NCBI RefSeq assembly: GCF_900184935.1
Contig: NZ_FXYE01000002.1
Span: 1-64,000 of the forward strand
Origin: Actibacterium lipolyticum
Lineage (GTDB): Bacteria > Pseudomonadota > Alphaproteobacteria > Rhodobacterales > Rhodobacteraceae
Direction: 5' to 3'
Length of the DNA stretch: 64,000 nucleotides
The first letter of the stretch is position 1. The number at the start of each line of letters is the position of its first letter. The translations under genes were made by a program, and so were the position numbers. The notes under the pieces are model-generated. The model was not told where the DNA came from and did not search any database. It worked only from the letters and a program-made list of their open reading frames with translations. Below, one piece after another: positions 35,861 through 44,838 of the stretch.

Positions 35861-36583
35861 TTATTCTTCTTCGTCAACTGCGCCACGGAACCCCGTGGCC
35901 ACAACGAACTTTTCCGAACTGTTTGACCGGCTTGCGGGCGGCTTCACGTTTGCCACCTTGGTAAAGCGTTGCTTCAGCAGCTTCTGCAGCTCACCCTCGG
36001 CGCCACCGGCCAGAACCTTGGCGACAAACGTTCCGCCCTCGTCCAGCACATCAAAGGCGAAATAGGCGGCGGCTTCGCACAAGGCGATGATGCGCAAGTG
36101 GTCGGTCTGTTTGTGGCCAGACGAGGCAGCAGCCATGTCAGACATCACAACATCCGCCTGACCACCCAGCCAGTTCTTGACCTTCAGGTCAGCGTCGTCT
36201 TCCATGAAATCAAGCTGGTGAATTTCGCACCCGGCGATCGGTTCAACCTCTTGCAGGTCGACGCCAAGGATCGTGCCAACGGCCTTACCCTTCTTTTCGC
36301 CAAGCGCGTTCACCCGCTTCACGGCAACCTGACACCAGCCCCCCGGCGCACAGCCAAGGTCAACCACCCGCGCGCCCGGCACAAGGAACCGGTACTTGTC
36401 ATCAAGTTCCAGAATCTTGAACGCGGCCCGGCCGCGGTACCCTTCGACCTGCGCCCGTTTCACGTAAGGGTCGTTCAACTGACGTTCCAGCCAAAGCGTC
36501 GACGAAAGCTTTCGCCCACGTGCGCTTTTGACCTTAACCCGTAGGTCGCGTTGCCCGCGCCCGCTTGTTTTCTTCGTTGCCAT
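35861..36583 (-). CDS. rlmE: 23S rRNA (uridine-2'-O-)-methyltransferase
   Basis: 240 residues. The FtsJ fold has SAM-binding [15 protein letters not shown] near residue 75 and the catalytic K-D-K-E set, with [15 protein letters not shown] (Asp) near residue 140 and [10 protein letters not shown] (Lys) near residue 195. It methylates U2552 of 23S rRNA on the 50S subunit. It lies 78 bp after ppx on the same strand, a pairing often seen in alphaproteobacteria. Confidence 0.93.
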   Translation of the reverse strand: MATKKTSGRGQRDLRVKVKSARGRKLSSTLWLERQLNDPYVKRAQVEGYRGRAAFKILELDDKYRFLVPGARVVDLGCAPGGWCQVAVKRVNALGEKKGKAVGTILGVDLQEVEPIAGCEIHQLDFMEDDADLKVKNWLGGQADVVMSDMAAASSGHKQTDHLRIIALCEAAAYFAFDVLDEGGTFVAKVLAGGAEGELQKLLKQRFTKVANVKPPASRSNSSEKFVVATGFRGAVDEEE

Positions 36584-36661
36584 ATCGTTTCGATGCGGCG
36601 CTTTCGCGCGCGCCCTCTTCTTTCAGTCTTTGTGATCCGCGCTGCCGTTGCAGGCGGTGAA

Positions 36662-37774
36662 TTAAAACGGGCCGTCTTCCAACACGCCATCCGCGCTCAT
36701 CTGTGCGTATAGCAGGCCTTCGCGCAAACCACGATCCGCAACCGATAAACGGTCTGTTGGCCAAACGCGCATCAACGCCTGAAGGATCGCCGCACCAGAC
36801 ATGATCAGCGCGTGCCGATCCCGGCCGATACGCGGATCGGTCCGCCGCCCTTCTGGACCAAGTTCCAGATAGTCACGGATCACCGTATCAATTTGGTCCG
36901 AGGTCATGCGTAACCCATCAACCTTGTTCCGGTCATACCGCCGCAACCCAAGGAACGAGGCCGCAACCGTGGTCACCGTGCCGCTTGTCCCGACAATCTG
37001 AAACCCTTCGCGCGCCTGTTCCGATGAATAGGGCGAGAATTCCGAAAGGTTCTCTTCGAAATACCAGCTCATCAAGGCGAACCGCGCGGCGTCGTCTTCG
37101 ACGTCGTCAAACTGGTCTTTCAGCGTGGCCACGCCAAGGGGTACGGAAATCCAATCGACAACCTTGGCCGCCTGAAACGGGCTGTCGGTGGAATGGAACC
37201 CGGCATGCAACCGCATGATCGCGCGGGGGCGTTCGTGGCGCGGGACTGAACCCAGATCAATCCAGACCAATTCTGTGGACCCACCGCCGATATCGACCAC
37301 CAGCAACTGTTCGGTTTTGGTGGACACCAAAGGCGCACAAGACACCACCGCGAGGCGTGCCTCTTCCTCGGGCTCAATGATATCCAGCTTCAAACCGGTT
37401 TCACGCTTCACCAACCGGATAAAATCGCGCGAGTTCTTGGCCCGCCTACAGGCTTCGGTCGCGACAAGCCGCATTCGGCTGACATTGTGGCGATCCAGCT
37501 TACCTTTGCAGATGCGCAATGCCTGAACAGTGCGCCCAATGGAGGCGCGCGACAACCGGCCAGACGCTTCAAGCCCGGTGCCAAGCTGCACGGACTTTGA
37601 AAAGCTATCGACCACATGAAACTGGCTGCCCTTGGGTTGGGCAATCAGCATGCGACAACTGTTTGTGCCCAGATCCAGCGCGGCATAAAGCTCAGCCGGA
37701 TCAGGCTTATTTGGCGCGGGGGTTACGACCGCTTTTGGGAACGCGCCCGCACCATCGGGACGCTTGGGCGCCAT
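36662..37774 (-). CDS. ppx: Exopolyphosphatase / pppGpp phosphohydrolase family
   Basis: 370 residues. Actin-like ASKHA fold with phosphate loops ALDLGTNSCRMLIA near residue 32 and VVDIGGGSTELVW near residue 165, plus GTSGTVTTVAASFLG. It lacks the C-terminal HD-like extension of E. coli Ppx and is the shorter form common in alphaproteobacteria. It removes phosphate from polyphosphate or pppGpp; which one cannot be told from sequence. Confidence 0.88.
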   Translation of the reverse strand: MAPKRPDGAGAFPKAVVTPAPNKPDPAELYAALDLGTNSCRMLIAQPKGSQFHVVDSFSKSVQLGTGLEASGRLSRASIGRTVQALRICKGKLDRHNVSRMRLVATEACRRAKNSRDFIRLVKRETGLKLDIIEPEEEARLAVVSCAPLVSTKTEQLLVVDIGGGSTELVWIDLGSVPRHERPRAIMRLHAGFHSTDSPFQAAKVVDWISVPLGVATLKDQFDDVEDDAARFALMSWYFEENLSEFSPYSSEQAREGFQIVGTSGTVTTVAASFLGLRRYDRNKVDGLRMTSDQIDTVIRDYLELGPEGRRTDPRIGRDRHALIMSGAAILQALMRVWPTDRLSVADRGLREGLLYAQMSADGVLEDGPF

Positions 37775-38019
37775 AACTATCGCCCTCCAACTTTAAGTTA
37801 CCCCCAAGGTAGTGTCAGGGCGCGCCCGGTGCAAGCGCGCCGTAAGGGCTCATAATGTTGTTGAGTATTTTTCAGGTGCCAGCCAGTGGCCCTTTTATGA
37901 CCGCTGTTCTAGACCAGTGCCTGCCCAAGGTCGCTTCATGCGCGTGTCATGTCGAAAACCGGCACCGGCGCGCCATTTGCGCGGCTTACAAGCAAAGAAC
38001 GGATACAAGGGAATCAGCA

Positions 38020-38316
38020 ATGCCTGACGTCACAATCGTTTACTGGCGCGATATTCCGGCCCAAGTCATCGTTGGCAAAGGCCGACGTGGGTCCAAACGC
38101 GTGCTGGCGGAACGGTTCGAACAAGCCATTGACCGTTGTGCAATGAAGGTAGGCGCGCGCGATACCGACGCTTACCTTGCCGAATGGCGCAAGGCCGCAC
38201 CCTATGCGGTTGACGGCGCGCCCGACGACATTGTCACAGCCGAGGCTGAACGGATCGAAGCCGAATACGATAACGACCGACTGAAAGCGCTGATCGCCAA
38301 TTCCGGATGGGACTAA
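38020..38316 (+). CDS. Virulence-factor-family small protein (unknown function)
   Basis: 98 residues from ATG 38020 with an AAGGGA site; the open frame extends upstream but without support. The block TIVYWRDIPAQVIVGKGRRGSKR and the AEAERIEAEYD tail match the small family annotated as virulence factor (Pfam Virulence_fact) in rhizobia and roseobacters. The name has no established mechanism. It lies 26 bp before a methylenetetrahydrofolate reductase-like gene in the one-carbon/corrinoid module, so a role there is more likely than in virulence. Confidence 0.75.
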   Translation: MPDVTIVYWRDIPAQVIVGKGRRGSKRVLAERFEQAIDRCAMKVGARDTDAYLAEWRKAAPYAVDGAPDDIVTAEAERIEAEYDNDRLKALIANSGWD

Positions 38317-38342
38317 ACCCCGCAGCGCTTTGGGAGGCCGCG

Positions 38343-39269
38343 ATGGCACTTTTGCAATTCAAGAAACGCGAAGAACGGGCAGCGCCCGTTTCGGCAGATG
38401 TTGAAGCCTTCCTTCAGGGCTATTCGATCGAGGTGATGCCGCGCACCGCCGAAAAGGTCGAAGATTTCCGCGCACTGCTGCCCGAAGGCACTCGCGTTTA
38501 CATCGCCCATATCGACGGCACCCCGATTGACGATATGGTCGCCACCGCCAAACGGCTGGCGGCGGATGGCTATAACGTCATGCCCCACTTCCCTGCCCGC
38601 ATTATCAAAGACAAGGCCACGCTGGCCGATTGGATCGCGCGCTATCAGGGCGAAGCTGGCGTCAAACAGGCGCTGCTGCTGGCCGGCGGCGTTGCGGAAC
38701 CCGTGGGCGACTTTGACAGTTCCATGCAGTTGCTGGAAACCGGCCTGTTCGATCAGGCGGGCTTTACTCGGCTTCACGTGGCTGGCCACCCCGAAGGCAA
38801 CCGCGACATCGACCCAGATGGCGGCGACGCGATGGTGATGGAGGCTTTGCGCTGGAAGCAAGCGTTCAGCGACCGCACCGATGCGCAGATGGCCCTTGCC
38901 ACCCAGTTCTGTTTCGAAGCAGCCCCCGTGATCGACTGGGCCAACCGTCTGACAGCCGAAGGCATCACCCTGCCCATCCACATCGGCATCGCGGGCCCGG
39001 CCAAGCTGCAAACGCTGATCAAATTCGCCGTGGCCTGTGGCGTCGGCCCTTCGCTCAAGGTGCTGCAGAAACGCGCCAAGGATGTGACCAAGCTGGTCCT
39101 GCCGTTCGAGCCGACAGAGATTATCGCCGATCTGGCCGCGCACAAAGCGGCGAACCCGGATTTCAACATTGAATCCGTCCATTTCTTCCCGCTTGGCGGG
39201 ATCAAGACCAATGCAAACTGGGCCATTGAAAATGGCGGTGCTTCGGCCCGCCCGGCCTCGGCAACCTAA
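38343..39269 (+). CDS. Methylenetetrahydrofolate reductase-like protein
   Basis: 308 residues from ATG 38343, with GGGAGG upstream. The MetF-like barrel is indicated by SIEVMPRTAEKVEDF near residue 25, ALLLAGGVAEP near residue 115, HVAGHPEGNRDID near residue 145 and IHIGIAGP near residue 220. It would reduce methylene-THF to methyl-THF. The next gene transfers methyl groups between folate and a corrinoid protein, so the two act in sequence. Confidence 0.82.
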   Translation: MALLQFKKREERAAPVSADVEAFLQGYSIEVMPRTAEKVEDFRALLPEGTRVYIAHIDGTPIDDMVATAKRLAADGYNVMPHFPARIIKDKATLADWIARYQGEAGVKQALLLAGGVAEPVGDFDSSMQLLETGLFDQAGFTRLHVAGHPEGNRDIDPDGGDAMVMEALRWKQAFSDRTDAQMALATQFCFEAAPVIDWANRLTAEGITLPIHIGIAGPAKLQTLIKFAVACGVGPSLKVLQKRAKDVTKLVLPFEPTEIIADLAAHKAANPDFNIESVHFFPLGGIKTNANWAIENGGASARPASAT

Positions 39270-39278
39270 GGAACGCCA

Positions 39279-40259
39279 ATGACCCGCACCGTTATCGAAT
39301 CCAAAACCAAGACCGTGACCATCGGCTTTGACGAACCGTTCTGCGTGATCGGCGAGCGGATCAACCCAACCGGCCGCAAAAAGCTGGCCGCCGAACTGGA
39401 AGCCGGGGATTTCAGCACCGTTGAAAAAGACGCGCTGGAACAGGTTGCCTGTGGCGCGATGGTTTTGGACATCAACTCGGGTGCGGTGTTTTCCAACAAG
39501 ATGGCCGAAGACCCCCGTTACGCCGATAACAACTTCGTCGAACCTCCGCTGATGCGCGAACTGATCGCGCGTGTTCAGGCGTTGGTGGACGTGCCGCTGT
39601 GCATCGACAGTTCGGTCCCCGAGGCGCTGCAAGCCGGGCTTGAGGCCGCCGAAGGTCGCCCGCTGTTGAACTCTGTCACCGGCGAGGAAGAACGGCTGGA
39701 GGTCGTGCTGCCGCTGGTCAAGAAATACAATGTCCCTGTCGTCGCGATTTCCAACGATGACACCGGTATTTCCGAAGACCCAGACGTGCGTTTCGCCGTT
39801 GCCAAAAAGATCGTCGAACGCGCCGCCGATTTCGGCATTCCGGCCCACGACATCGTGGTGGACCCGCTGGTGATGCCCATCGGCGCGATGGCGACCGCTG
39901 GTCAGCAAGTTTTCACCCTTGTCCGCCGCCTGCGGGATGAGCTGGGCGTGAACACCACCTGTGGTGCATCCAACGTTTCCTTCGGCCTACCGCACCGTCA
40001 CGGCATCAACGCGGCCTTCCTGCCCATGGCGATTGGCGCGGGCATGACCAGCGCGATCATGAACCCCGTTCGCCCCGTTGAGATGGAGGCGATCCGCGCC
40101 GCCAACTTCCTGATGAACCACGACGCCAATGGCGGTGAGTGGATCAAGTTCGCCCGCGTTCTGGACGCAGTGAACGAAGGCACACCCTTCCCCGAAGCCT
40201 CTAAGGCGGCGGCAGAAGCAGGCGCTGGCCGCGGTGGCCGCCGCCGTCGCCGGGGCTAA
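39279..40259 (+). CDS. Methyltetrahydrofolate:corrinoid protein methyltransferase
   Basis: 326 residues. A pterin-binding TIM barrel as in MetH module 2 and AcsE/MtgA-type enzymes: IGERINPTGRKKL near residue 26, VLDINSG near residue 62, DSSVPEAL, and CGASNVSFGLPHR near residue 228. It moves the methyl group between folate and a cobalamin-binding protein that is not in the window. The C-terminus ends in an arginine-rich tail (GGRRRRRG), unusual for this family. A long hairpin separates it from the RACo-like gene. Confidence 0.87.
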   Translation: MTRTVIESKTKTVTIGFDEPFCVIGERINPTGRKKLAAELEAGDFSTVEKDALEQVACGAMVLDINSGAVFSNKMAEDPRYADNNFVEPPLMRELIARVQALVDVPLCIDSSVPEALQAGLEAAEGRPLLNSVTGEEERLEVVLPLVKKYNVPVVAISNDDTGISEDPDVRFAVAKKIVERAADFGIPAHDIVVDPLVMPIGAMATAGQQVFTLVRRLRDELGVNTTCGASNVSFGLPHRHGINAAFLPMAIGAGMTSAIMNPVRPVEMEAIRAANFLMNHDANGGEWIKFARVLDAVNEGTPFPEASKAAAEAGAGRGGRRRRRG

Positions 40260-40289
40260 CGCACCCAGCCCGGATACTGTAACACTGGT

Positions 40290-40316
40290 TTCGGCGAAGG
40301 GGTTCCCTTCGCCGAA
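40290..40316. terminator. Intergenic hairpin between the methyltransferase and RACo-like genes
   Basis: A perfect 12-bp stem TTCGGCGAAGGG / CCCTTCGCCGAA with a GTT loop. There is no T-tract on either strand, so it is either a partial attenuator or an mRNA stabiliser between two cooperating genes. Confidence 0.45.
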
Positions 40317-40348
40317 CTGCCATACGCCCTAAACGAAGAACGCAGCAC

Positions 40349-42382
40349 ATGACCACTGATCCACTTGTCATCTTTACGCCCTCGGGCAAACGCGGCCGGT
40401 TTCCGGCTGGCACCCCCGTTCTGACGGCGGCGCGCCAGCTTGGCGTCGATCTGGACAGTGTGTGTGGTGGTCGTGGCATCTGTTCGAAATGTCAGGTGAC
40501 GCCGTCTTATGGCGAATTCCCCAAACACGGCGTGACAGTCGAAAAAGACGCGCTGAATGAATTCAACGCGGTCGAGCAGCGATACGACGACAAACGCGGC
40601 CTGAAACCGGGGCGTCGCCTTGGCTGTCAGGCGACTGTTCAGGGCGACATTGTCATCGACGTGCCCGCCGAAAGTCAGGTGCACAAACAGGTGGTGCGTA
40701 AAGCCGCCACCGCCCGCGCCATCACGATGGATCCGGCCACACGGCTGTTCCTTGTCGATGTCGAAGAACCAGACATGCACGAGCCCACCGGCGATTTCGA
40801 ACGGCTGAAAACCGCCCTGAAGGCACAGTGGAACATCGAAGGTCTGACCGCGCCCCTGCCCGTTCTATCCCGCCTGCAACCCGCGCTGCGCAAGGGCGAC
40901 TGGCAGGTCACCGTCGCCGTGCACCACGATCACACCGGCAGCGCGCCGCGCCTGATTGATGTCTGGCCCGGCTATTACGAAGGCGGGCTTTACGGCCTTG
41001 CGATCGACCTTGGCTCCACCACCATCGCCGCGCATCTGTGCGATCTGGTTACAGGCGAGGTCAAAGCCTCCTCCGGTATCATGAACCCGCAAATCCGCTT
41101 TGGCGAAGATCTGATGAGCCGCGTTTCATACGTGATGATGAACCCCGGCGGCGACGTAGAGATGACGGGTGCAGTGCGTGATGCGCTGAACGAACTGGCC
41201 AAATCCATCGCCGAAGAAGCCGAAATCGACCCGCGCGCCGTTGTCGAAGCAACGTTCGTTTGCAACCCGGTGATGCACCACCTGTTGCTGGGCATCGACC
41301 CGGTGGAGTTGGGCCAGGCCCCCTTCGCGCTGGCCACGTCGTCCTCCGTTTCGCTGGACGCGGCGGAACTGGACCTCAGCGCGCTGAACGCAGCCGCCCG
41401 CGTCTATATCCTGCCCTGTATCGCCGGGCATGTGGGCGCGGACGCCGCCGCCGTCGCCCTTTCCGAAGAGCCGCAGAAGTCCGACGATCTGATGCTTGTC
41501 GTCGATGTGGGCACAAACGCCGAAATCCTGTTGGGCAACAAAGACCGCGTGCTTGCCTGCTCTTCCCCCACCGGGCCAGCATTCGAAGGCGCGCAGATCA
41601 GTTCCGGCCAACGCGCCGCCCCCGGCGCGATTGAGCGGGTAGAGATTGACCCGGCCACCAAAGAACCCCGCTTCCGAGTGATCGGGTCGGACCTGTGGTC
41701 CGACGAAGACGGATTTGATGCCGCCACCGCTACGACCGGGATCACTGGCATCTGCGGCTCTGGGATTATCGAGGCTGTGGCCGAAATGCGGATGGCAGGA
41801 TTGCTGGACCCGTCCGGCCTGATCGGATCAGCCGAACAAACCGGCACGCCCCGTTGCGAACCCGAAGGGCGCACACACAGCTATCTGATCTTTGATGGCA
41901 GCGCCGATGGCGGCCCGCGCATCACCGTGACCCAAGGCGATATTCGCGCCATCCAACTGGCAAAATCCGCGCTCTATGCGGGCGCGCGCCTTTTGATGGA
42001 CCAGATGGGCGTGGACACGGTGGACCGTGTGGTTTTGGCCGGTGCTTTTGGCGCGCATATCAGCCCGAAACACGCGATGGTTTTGGGCATGATCCCAGAC
42101 GCCCCGTTGGACAAAGTCACCAGCGCAGGCAACGCCGCGGGCACCGGCGCACGGATCGCCCTGTGCAGCCTTGCAGCGCGGTCAGAAATTGAAACGGTTG
42201 TCGGCAACATCCATAAAGTCGAAACCGCCGTGGAGCCGAAATTTCAAGAGCATTTCGTTAACGCTAACGCCATCCCTCACGCCACCGATCCGTTCCCCGA
42301 ACTGGCGCAGGTGGTCAGCCTTCCGGCTGTCGGGTTCAACACAGGCGACGCAGGCGGTGGACGACGGCGCAGACGCCGCTAA
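40349..42382 (+). CDS. Corrinoid-protein reductive activator (RACo/RamA-like, [2Fe-2S] + ASKHA)
   Basis: 677 residues. An N-terminal plant-type [2Fe-2S] domain has VCGGRGICSKC (C-x5-C-x2-C) and a fourth Cys in RRLGCQA. A linker of about 100 residues and the ASKHA domain (about residues 210-640) follow, with AIDLGSTTIAAHL, VVDVGTNAEIL and ICGSGIIEAVAEM. Relatives use ATP to reduce inactive Co(II) corrinoid back to Co(I). The C-terminus ends GGGRRRRRR, echoing the tail of the methyltransferase. In Phaeobacter a similar protein is, as I recall, part of a split methionine synthase. Confidence 0.85.
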   Translation: MTTDPLVIFTPSGKRGRFPAGTPVLTAARQLGVDLDSVCGGRGICSKCQVTPSYGEFPKHGVTVEKDALNEFNAVEQRYDDKRGLKPGRRLGCQATVQGDIVIDVPAESQVHKQVVRKAATARAITMDPATRLFLVDVEEPDMHEPTGDFERLKTALKAQWNIEGLTAPLPVLSRLQPALRKGDWQVTVAVHHDHTGSAPRLIDVWPGYYEGGLYGLAIDLGSTTIAAHLCDLVTGEVKASSGIMNPQIRFGEDLMSRVSYVMMNPGGDVEMTGAVRDALNELAKSIAEEAEIDPRAVVEATFVCNPVMHHLLLGIDPVELGQAPFALATSSSVSLDAAELDLSALNAAARVYILPCIAGHVGADAAAVALSEEPQKSDDLMLVVDVGTNAEILLGNKDRVLACSSPTGPAFEGAQISSGQRAAPGAIERVEIDPATKEPRFRVIGSDLWSDEDGFDAATATTGITGICGSGIIEAVAEMRMAGLLDPSGLIGSAEQTGTPRCEPEGRTHSYLIFDGSADGGPRITVTQGDIRAIQLAKSALYAGARLLMDQMGVDTVDRVVLAGAFGAHISPKHAMVLGMIPDAPLDKVTSAGNAAGTGARIALCSLAARSEIETVVGNIHKVETAVEPKFQEHFVNANAIPHATDPFPELAQVVSLPAVGFNTGDAGGGRRRRRR

Positions 42383-42450
42383 CAGGTTTTGCGCAAGGCC
42401 CTTACTTGCGCTTGACCGCCCTCGTTGGTTTGACTATCTGAATGCCGCAG

Positions 42451-42524
42451 GCGGGTGTAGCTCAATGGTAGAGCAGGAGCTTCCCAAGCTTAAGACGAGG
42501 GTTCGATTCCCTTCACCCGCTCCA
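42451..42524 (+). tRNA. tRNA-Gly(CCC)
   Basis: A 74-nt cloverleaf: acceptor GCGGGTG / CACCCGC, D-arm gctc-aatggta-gagc, anticodon loop TTCCCAA (anticodon CCC, codon GGG), T-arm gaggg-TTCGATT-ccctt, discriminator T and encoded CCA. Confidence 0.97.
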
Positions 42525-42555
42525 GCTTTCCAAACCACCAAAGACGAACGGCGCT

Positions 42556-44163
42556 TTAATTAAGCGCCGCTTGGATGAATGCTACCAACTGCTTGGTTGA
42601 TCCGTCTTCGCCATCGGACGACGCCGCGCCCGTTACGATCGGCTCCAGTGAAACGGCCAGTTCTTTGCCCAGTTCAACGCCCCATTGATCAAAGCTGTTG
42701 ATGCCAAGGATCACGCCTTCGACGAAGACGCGGTGTTCGTACAAGGCAACGATTTGGCCAAAGATTTCAGGCGTCAGTTTGGGATAGATCAGCGTGGTGG
42801 ACGGGCGATTTCCAGGGAACACGCGGTGGCGCGCCTGACGGTCCAATTCGGCCCCTTCGAAACCTGCCGCTTCCATCTTGGCGCGGGCCTCGTCCAAGCT
42901 ACGACCCAGCATCAGCGCCTTAGACTGCGCCAGACAGTTCGCCATCAACAACTGATGATGACGCGAACGGCCCATTTCATTTCCTTCGGCAGCAACAAGG
43001 AATTCGCAAGGAATAACCGCCGTACCCTGATGGATCAGCTGATAAAATGCGTGCTGCCCGTTGGTGCCCGGCTCTCCCCAGACAACGGGGCCAGCGGGAA
43101 CAGTCAGGTCGGTACCGTCCATCGCGACGCGCTTGCCGTTACTCTCCATCTCTAGCTGTTGAAGATATGCAGGAAGCCGCGCAAGCTGTTGATCGTAAGG
43201 CAAAACTGCCCGCGTGCTATAGCCGCAGAACTGATTGTGCCACATCCCAACCAGCGCCAGAAGGACCGGCATGTTTTCAGCCAAAGGTGCGGTGCGGAAA
43301 TGTTTGTCCATCGTTTCGGCGCCCTTCAGGAAGGCACGGAAATTTGCGGGGCCAACGGCCAGCATGATGGAAAGCCCGATTGGCCCCCACATCGAATACC
43401 GCCCGCCGACCCAATCGGCGAAGCCGAACACACGCTCTTCAGCGATGCCAAAGGCGCTGGTTTTGTCCAGCGCGGTCGACACGGCCGCGAACTGCGCGCT
43501 TGGGTCTGTCACCGCTTCTGCCATCATCGTGCGGGCGGTTTCGGCATTCGTCATCGTTTCGATGGTGGTGAAGGTTTTTGAAGCAACGATCACCAGCGTA
43601 GTCGTCAGATCAAGCCCACGCATCACTTGTGAAATATGCGCGCCATCCACGTTGGAAACGAAGTGGCACCGCGGACCATCGGCATAAGAGGCAAGCGCCT
43701 GCAACGCCATCACCGGCCCAAGGTCGGACCCGCCGATGCCGATATTGACCACATCGGTGATCTTACCACCCTGCCCTTTGAAACTGCCTGACCGAACGGC
43801 GTTCACGAACGCCTCCATCTGGTTCAGTACATCATGGACGCCGGGAATAACGTCTTGGCCATCGACCAACACGGGCCCTTCGCTGGCCCGAAGCGCAGTG
43901 TGCAGAACGGCACGGTCTTCGGTTTCGTTGATCTTTTCACCGCCGAACATCGCGTCGCGACGCCCGGCGACATCCGCGCTTTCGGCCAATGCAATCAGGC
44001 CCGACAGCGTTTCATCGTCGATATTGGTCTTGGAAAAGTCGAACAGCATATCGCCCAGACGGGCGGAAAACGTGCCAGCGCGATCTGCGTCTTTAAACAA
44101 ATCGACGATCCGGCGCGGTTTGGCGTTTTCAGCTTTAGCTCGAAGGTTTTTCCAATGATCCAT
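42556..44163 (-). CDS. pgi: Glucose-6-phosphate isomerase
   Basis: 535 residues. Signatures [15 protein letters not shown] near residue 145, [15 protein letters not shown] near residue 250 and the [15 protein letters not shown] block with catalytic His near residue 365. It interconverts glucose-6-P and fructose-6-P. It is third in the zwf-pgl-pgi operon, starting four bases after pgl. With zwf this lets fructose-6-P enter the Entner-Doudoroff route. Confidence 0.96.
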   Translation of the reverse strand: MDHWKNLRAKAENAKPRRIVDLFKDADRAGTFSARLGDMLFDFSKTNIDDETLSGLIALAESADVAGRRDAMFGGEKINETEDRAVLHTALRASEGPVLVDGQDVIPGVHDVLNQMEAFVNAVRSGSFKGQGGKITDVVNIGIGGSDLGPVMALQALASYADGPRCHFVSNVDGAHISQVMRGLDLTTTLVIVASKTFTTIETMTNAETARTMMAEAVTDPSAQFAAVSTALDKTSAFGIAEERVFGFADWVGGRYSMWGPIGLSIMLAVGPANFRAFLKGAETMDKHFRTAPLAENMPVLLALVGMWHNQFCGYSTRAVLPYDQQLARLPAYLQQLEMESNGKRVAMDGTDLTVPAGPVVWGEPGTNGQHAFYQLIHQGTAVIPCEFLVAAEGNEMGRSRHHQLLMANCLAQSKALMLGRSLDEARAKMEAAGFEGAELDRQARHRVFPGNRPSTTLIYPKLTPEIFGQIVALYEHRVFVEGVILGINSFDQWGVELGKELAVSLEPIVTGAASSDGEDGSTKQLVAFIQAALN

Positions 44164-44166
44164 AAT

Positions 44167-44838
44167 CTATTCAGCCCAGTGAACGGTTGCGTTTTTCAAG
44201 ACGGCGGCAACGGGTGCCTCGGATGGGTCCAGCGTTTCCGCTCGCTCCAGCGCGGCGCGCTTTTCCGTGCCGGTAATAACGATATGAGTGTTCAACGCGC
44301 CCTGAAGCACCGGCGCGGAAAGCGTCATCCGGGGTTCGGGGGCACCCGGCGCGCGCATCGGCACCAAAACTGGCGCGTCGTCCGACATCGCCTCTTCCAA
44401 ACGGTCAGCGCCGGGGAACAAAGAGGCCGTGTGCATGTCCGCACCCATCCCCAACAAAAGGACAGAAATAGGCAAGACCGCCTCTATCCCTTGGGAAAGC
44501 TCAACCAGCTTGTCTTCGGGCGCAGGCGCATCCGCATAGAACGGCACCAAATTGGCCGCCGCCGCGTTTTCCACCAACAGCCGTTCGCGCAGCAACCGCG
44601 TGTTCGACCTGTCGGAACTTTCGGGAACCCAGCGTTCGTCCGTCAGCATGACGTTGACGTTCGCCCAATCCAAATCGACCGCACACAGCGTATCAAAGAT
44701 CGGCCCTGGCGTTGTCCCGCCGGGAACGGCAAGCGTGGCAGTGCCTTGTTGGCGCAGCGCCGCGCCAAGTTCGCTGGCAAGGTGGTCTGCCAAGCTGATC
44801 ATCATCAGCTCTCTGTCTGGGTATTCTTGGAAGATCAC
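44167..44838 (-). CDS. pgl: 6-Phosphogluconolactonase
   Basis: 223 residues, DevB type. The glucosamine-isomerase-like fold shows TLAVPGGTTPGPIFDTL near residue 40, NVMLTDERWVPES near residue 70 and LLLGMGADMHTASLFPG near residue 135, which holds the catalytic His. It hydrolyses 6-phosphogluconolactone made by Zwf. It overlaps zwf by four bases. Confidence 0.94.
   Translation of the reverse strand: MIFQEYPDRELMMISLADHLASELGAALRQQGTATLAVPGGTTPGPIFDTLCAVDLDWANVNVMLTDERWVPESSDRSNTRLLRERLLVENAAAANLVPFYADAPAPEDKLVELSQGIEAVLPISVLLLGMGADMHTASLFPGADRLEEAMSDDAPVLVPMRAPGAPEPRMTLSAPVLQGALNTHIVITGTEKRAALERAETLDPSEAPVAAVLKNATVHWAE

Noticed and set aside
37775-38019. SAM or cobalamin riboswitch upstream of the corrinoid module
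   Set aside because: No recognisable conserved core (such as a B12 box) could be found by eye in this 245-bp gap; nothing else was identified there.
38313-39908. 531-codon minus-strand ORF
   Set aside because: Antisense to the MTHFR-like and methyltransferase genes; no family features.
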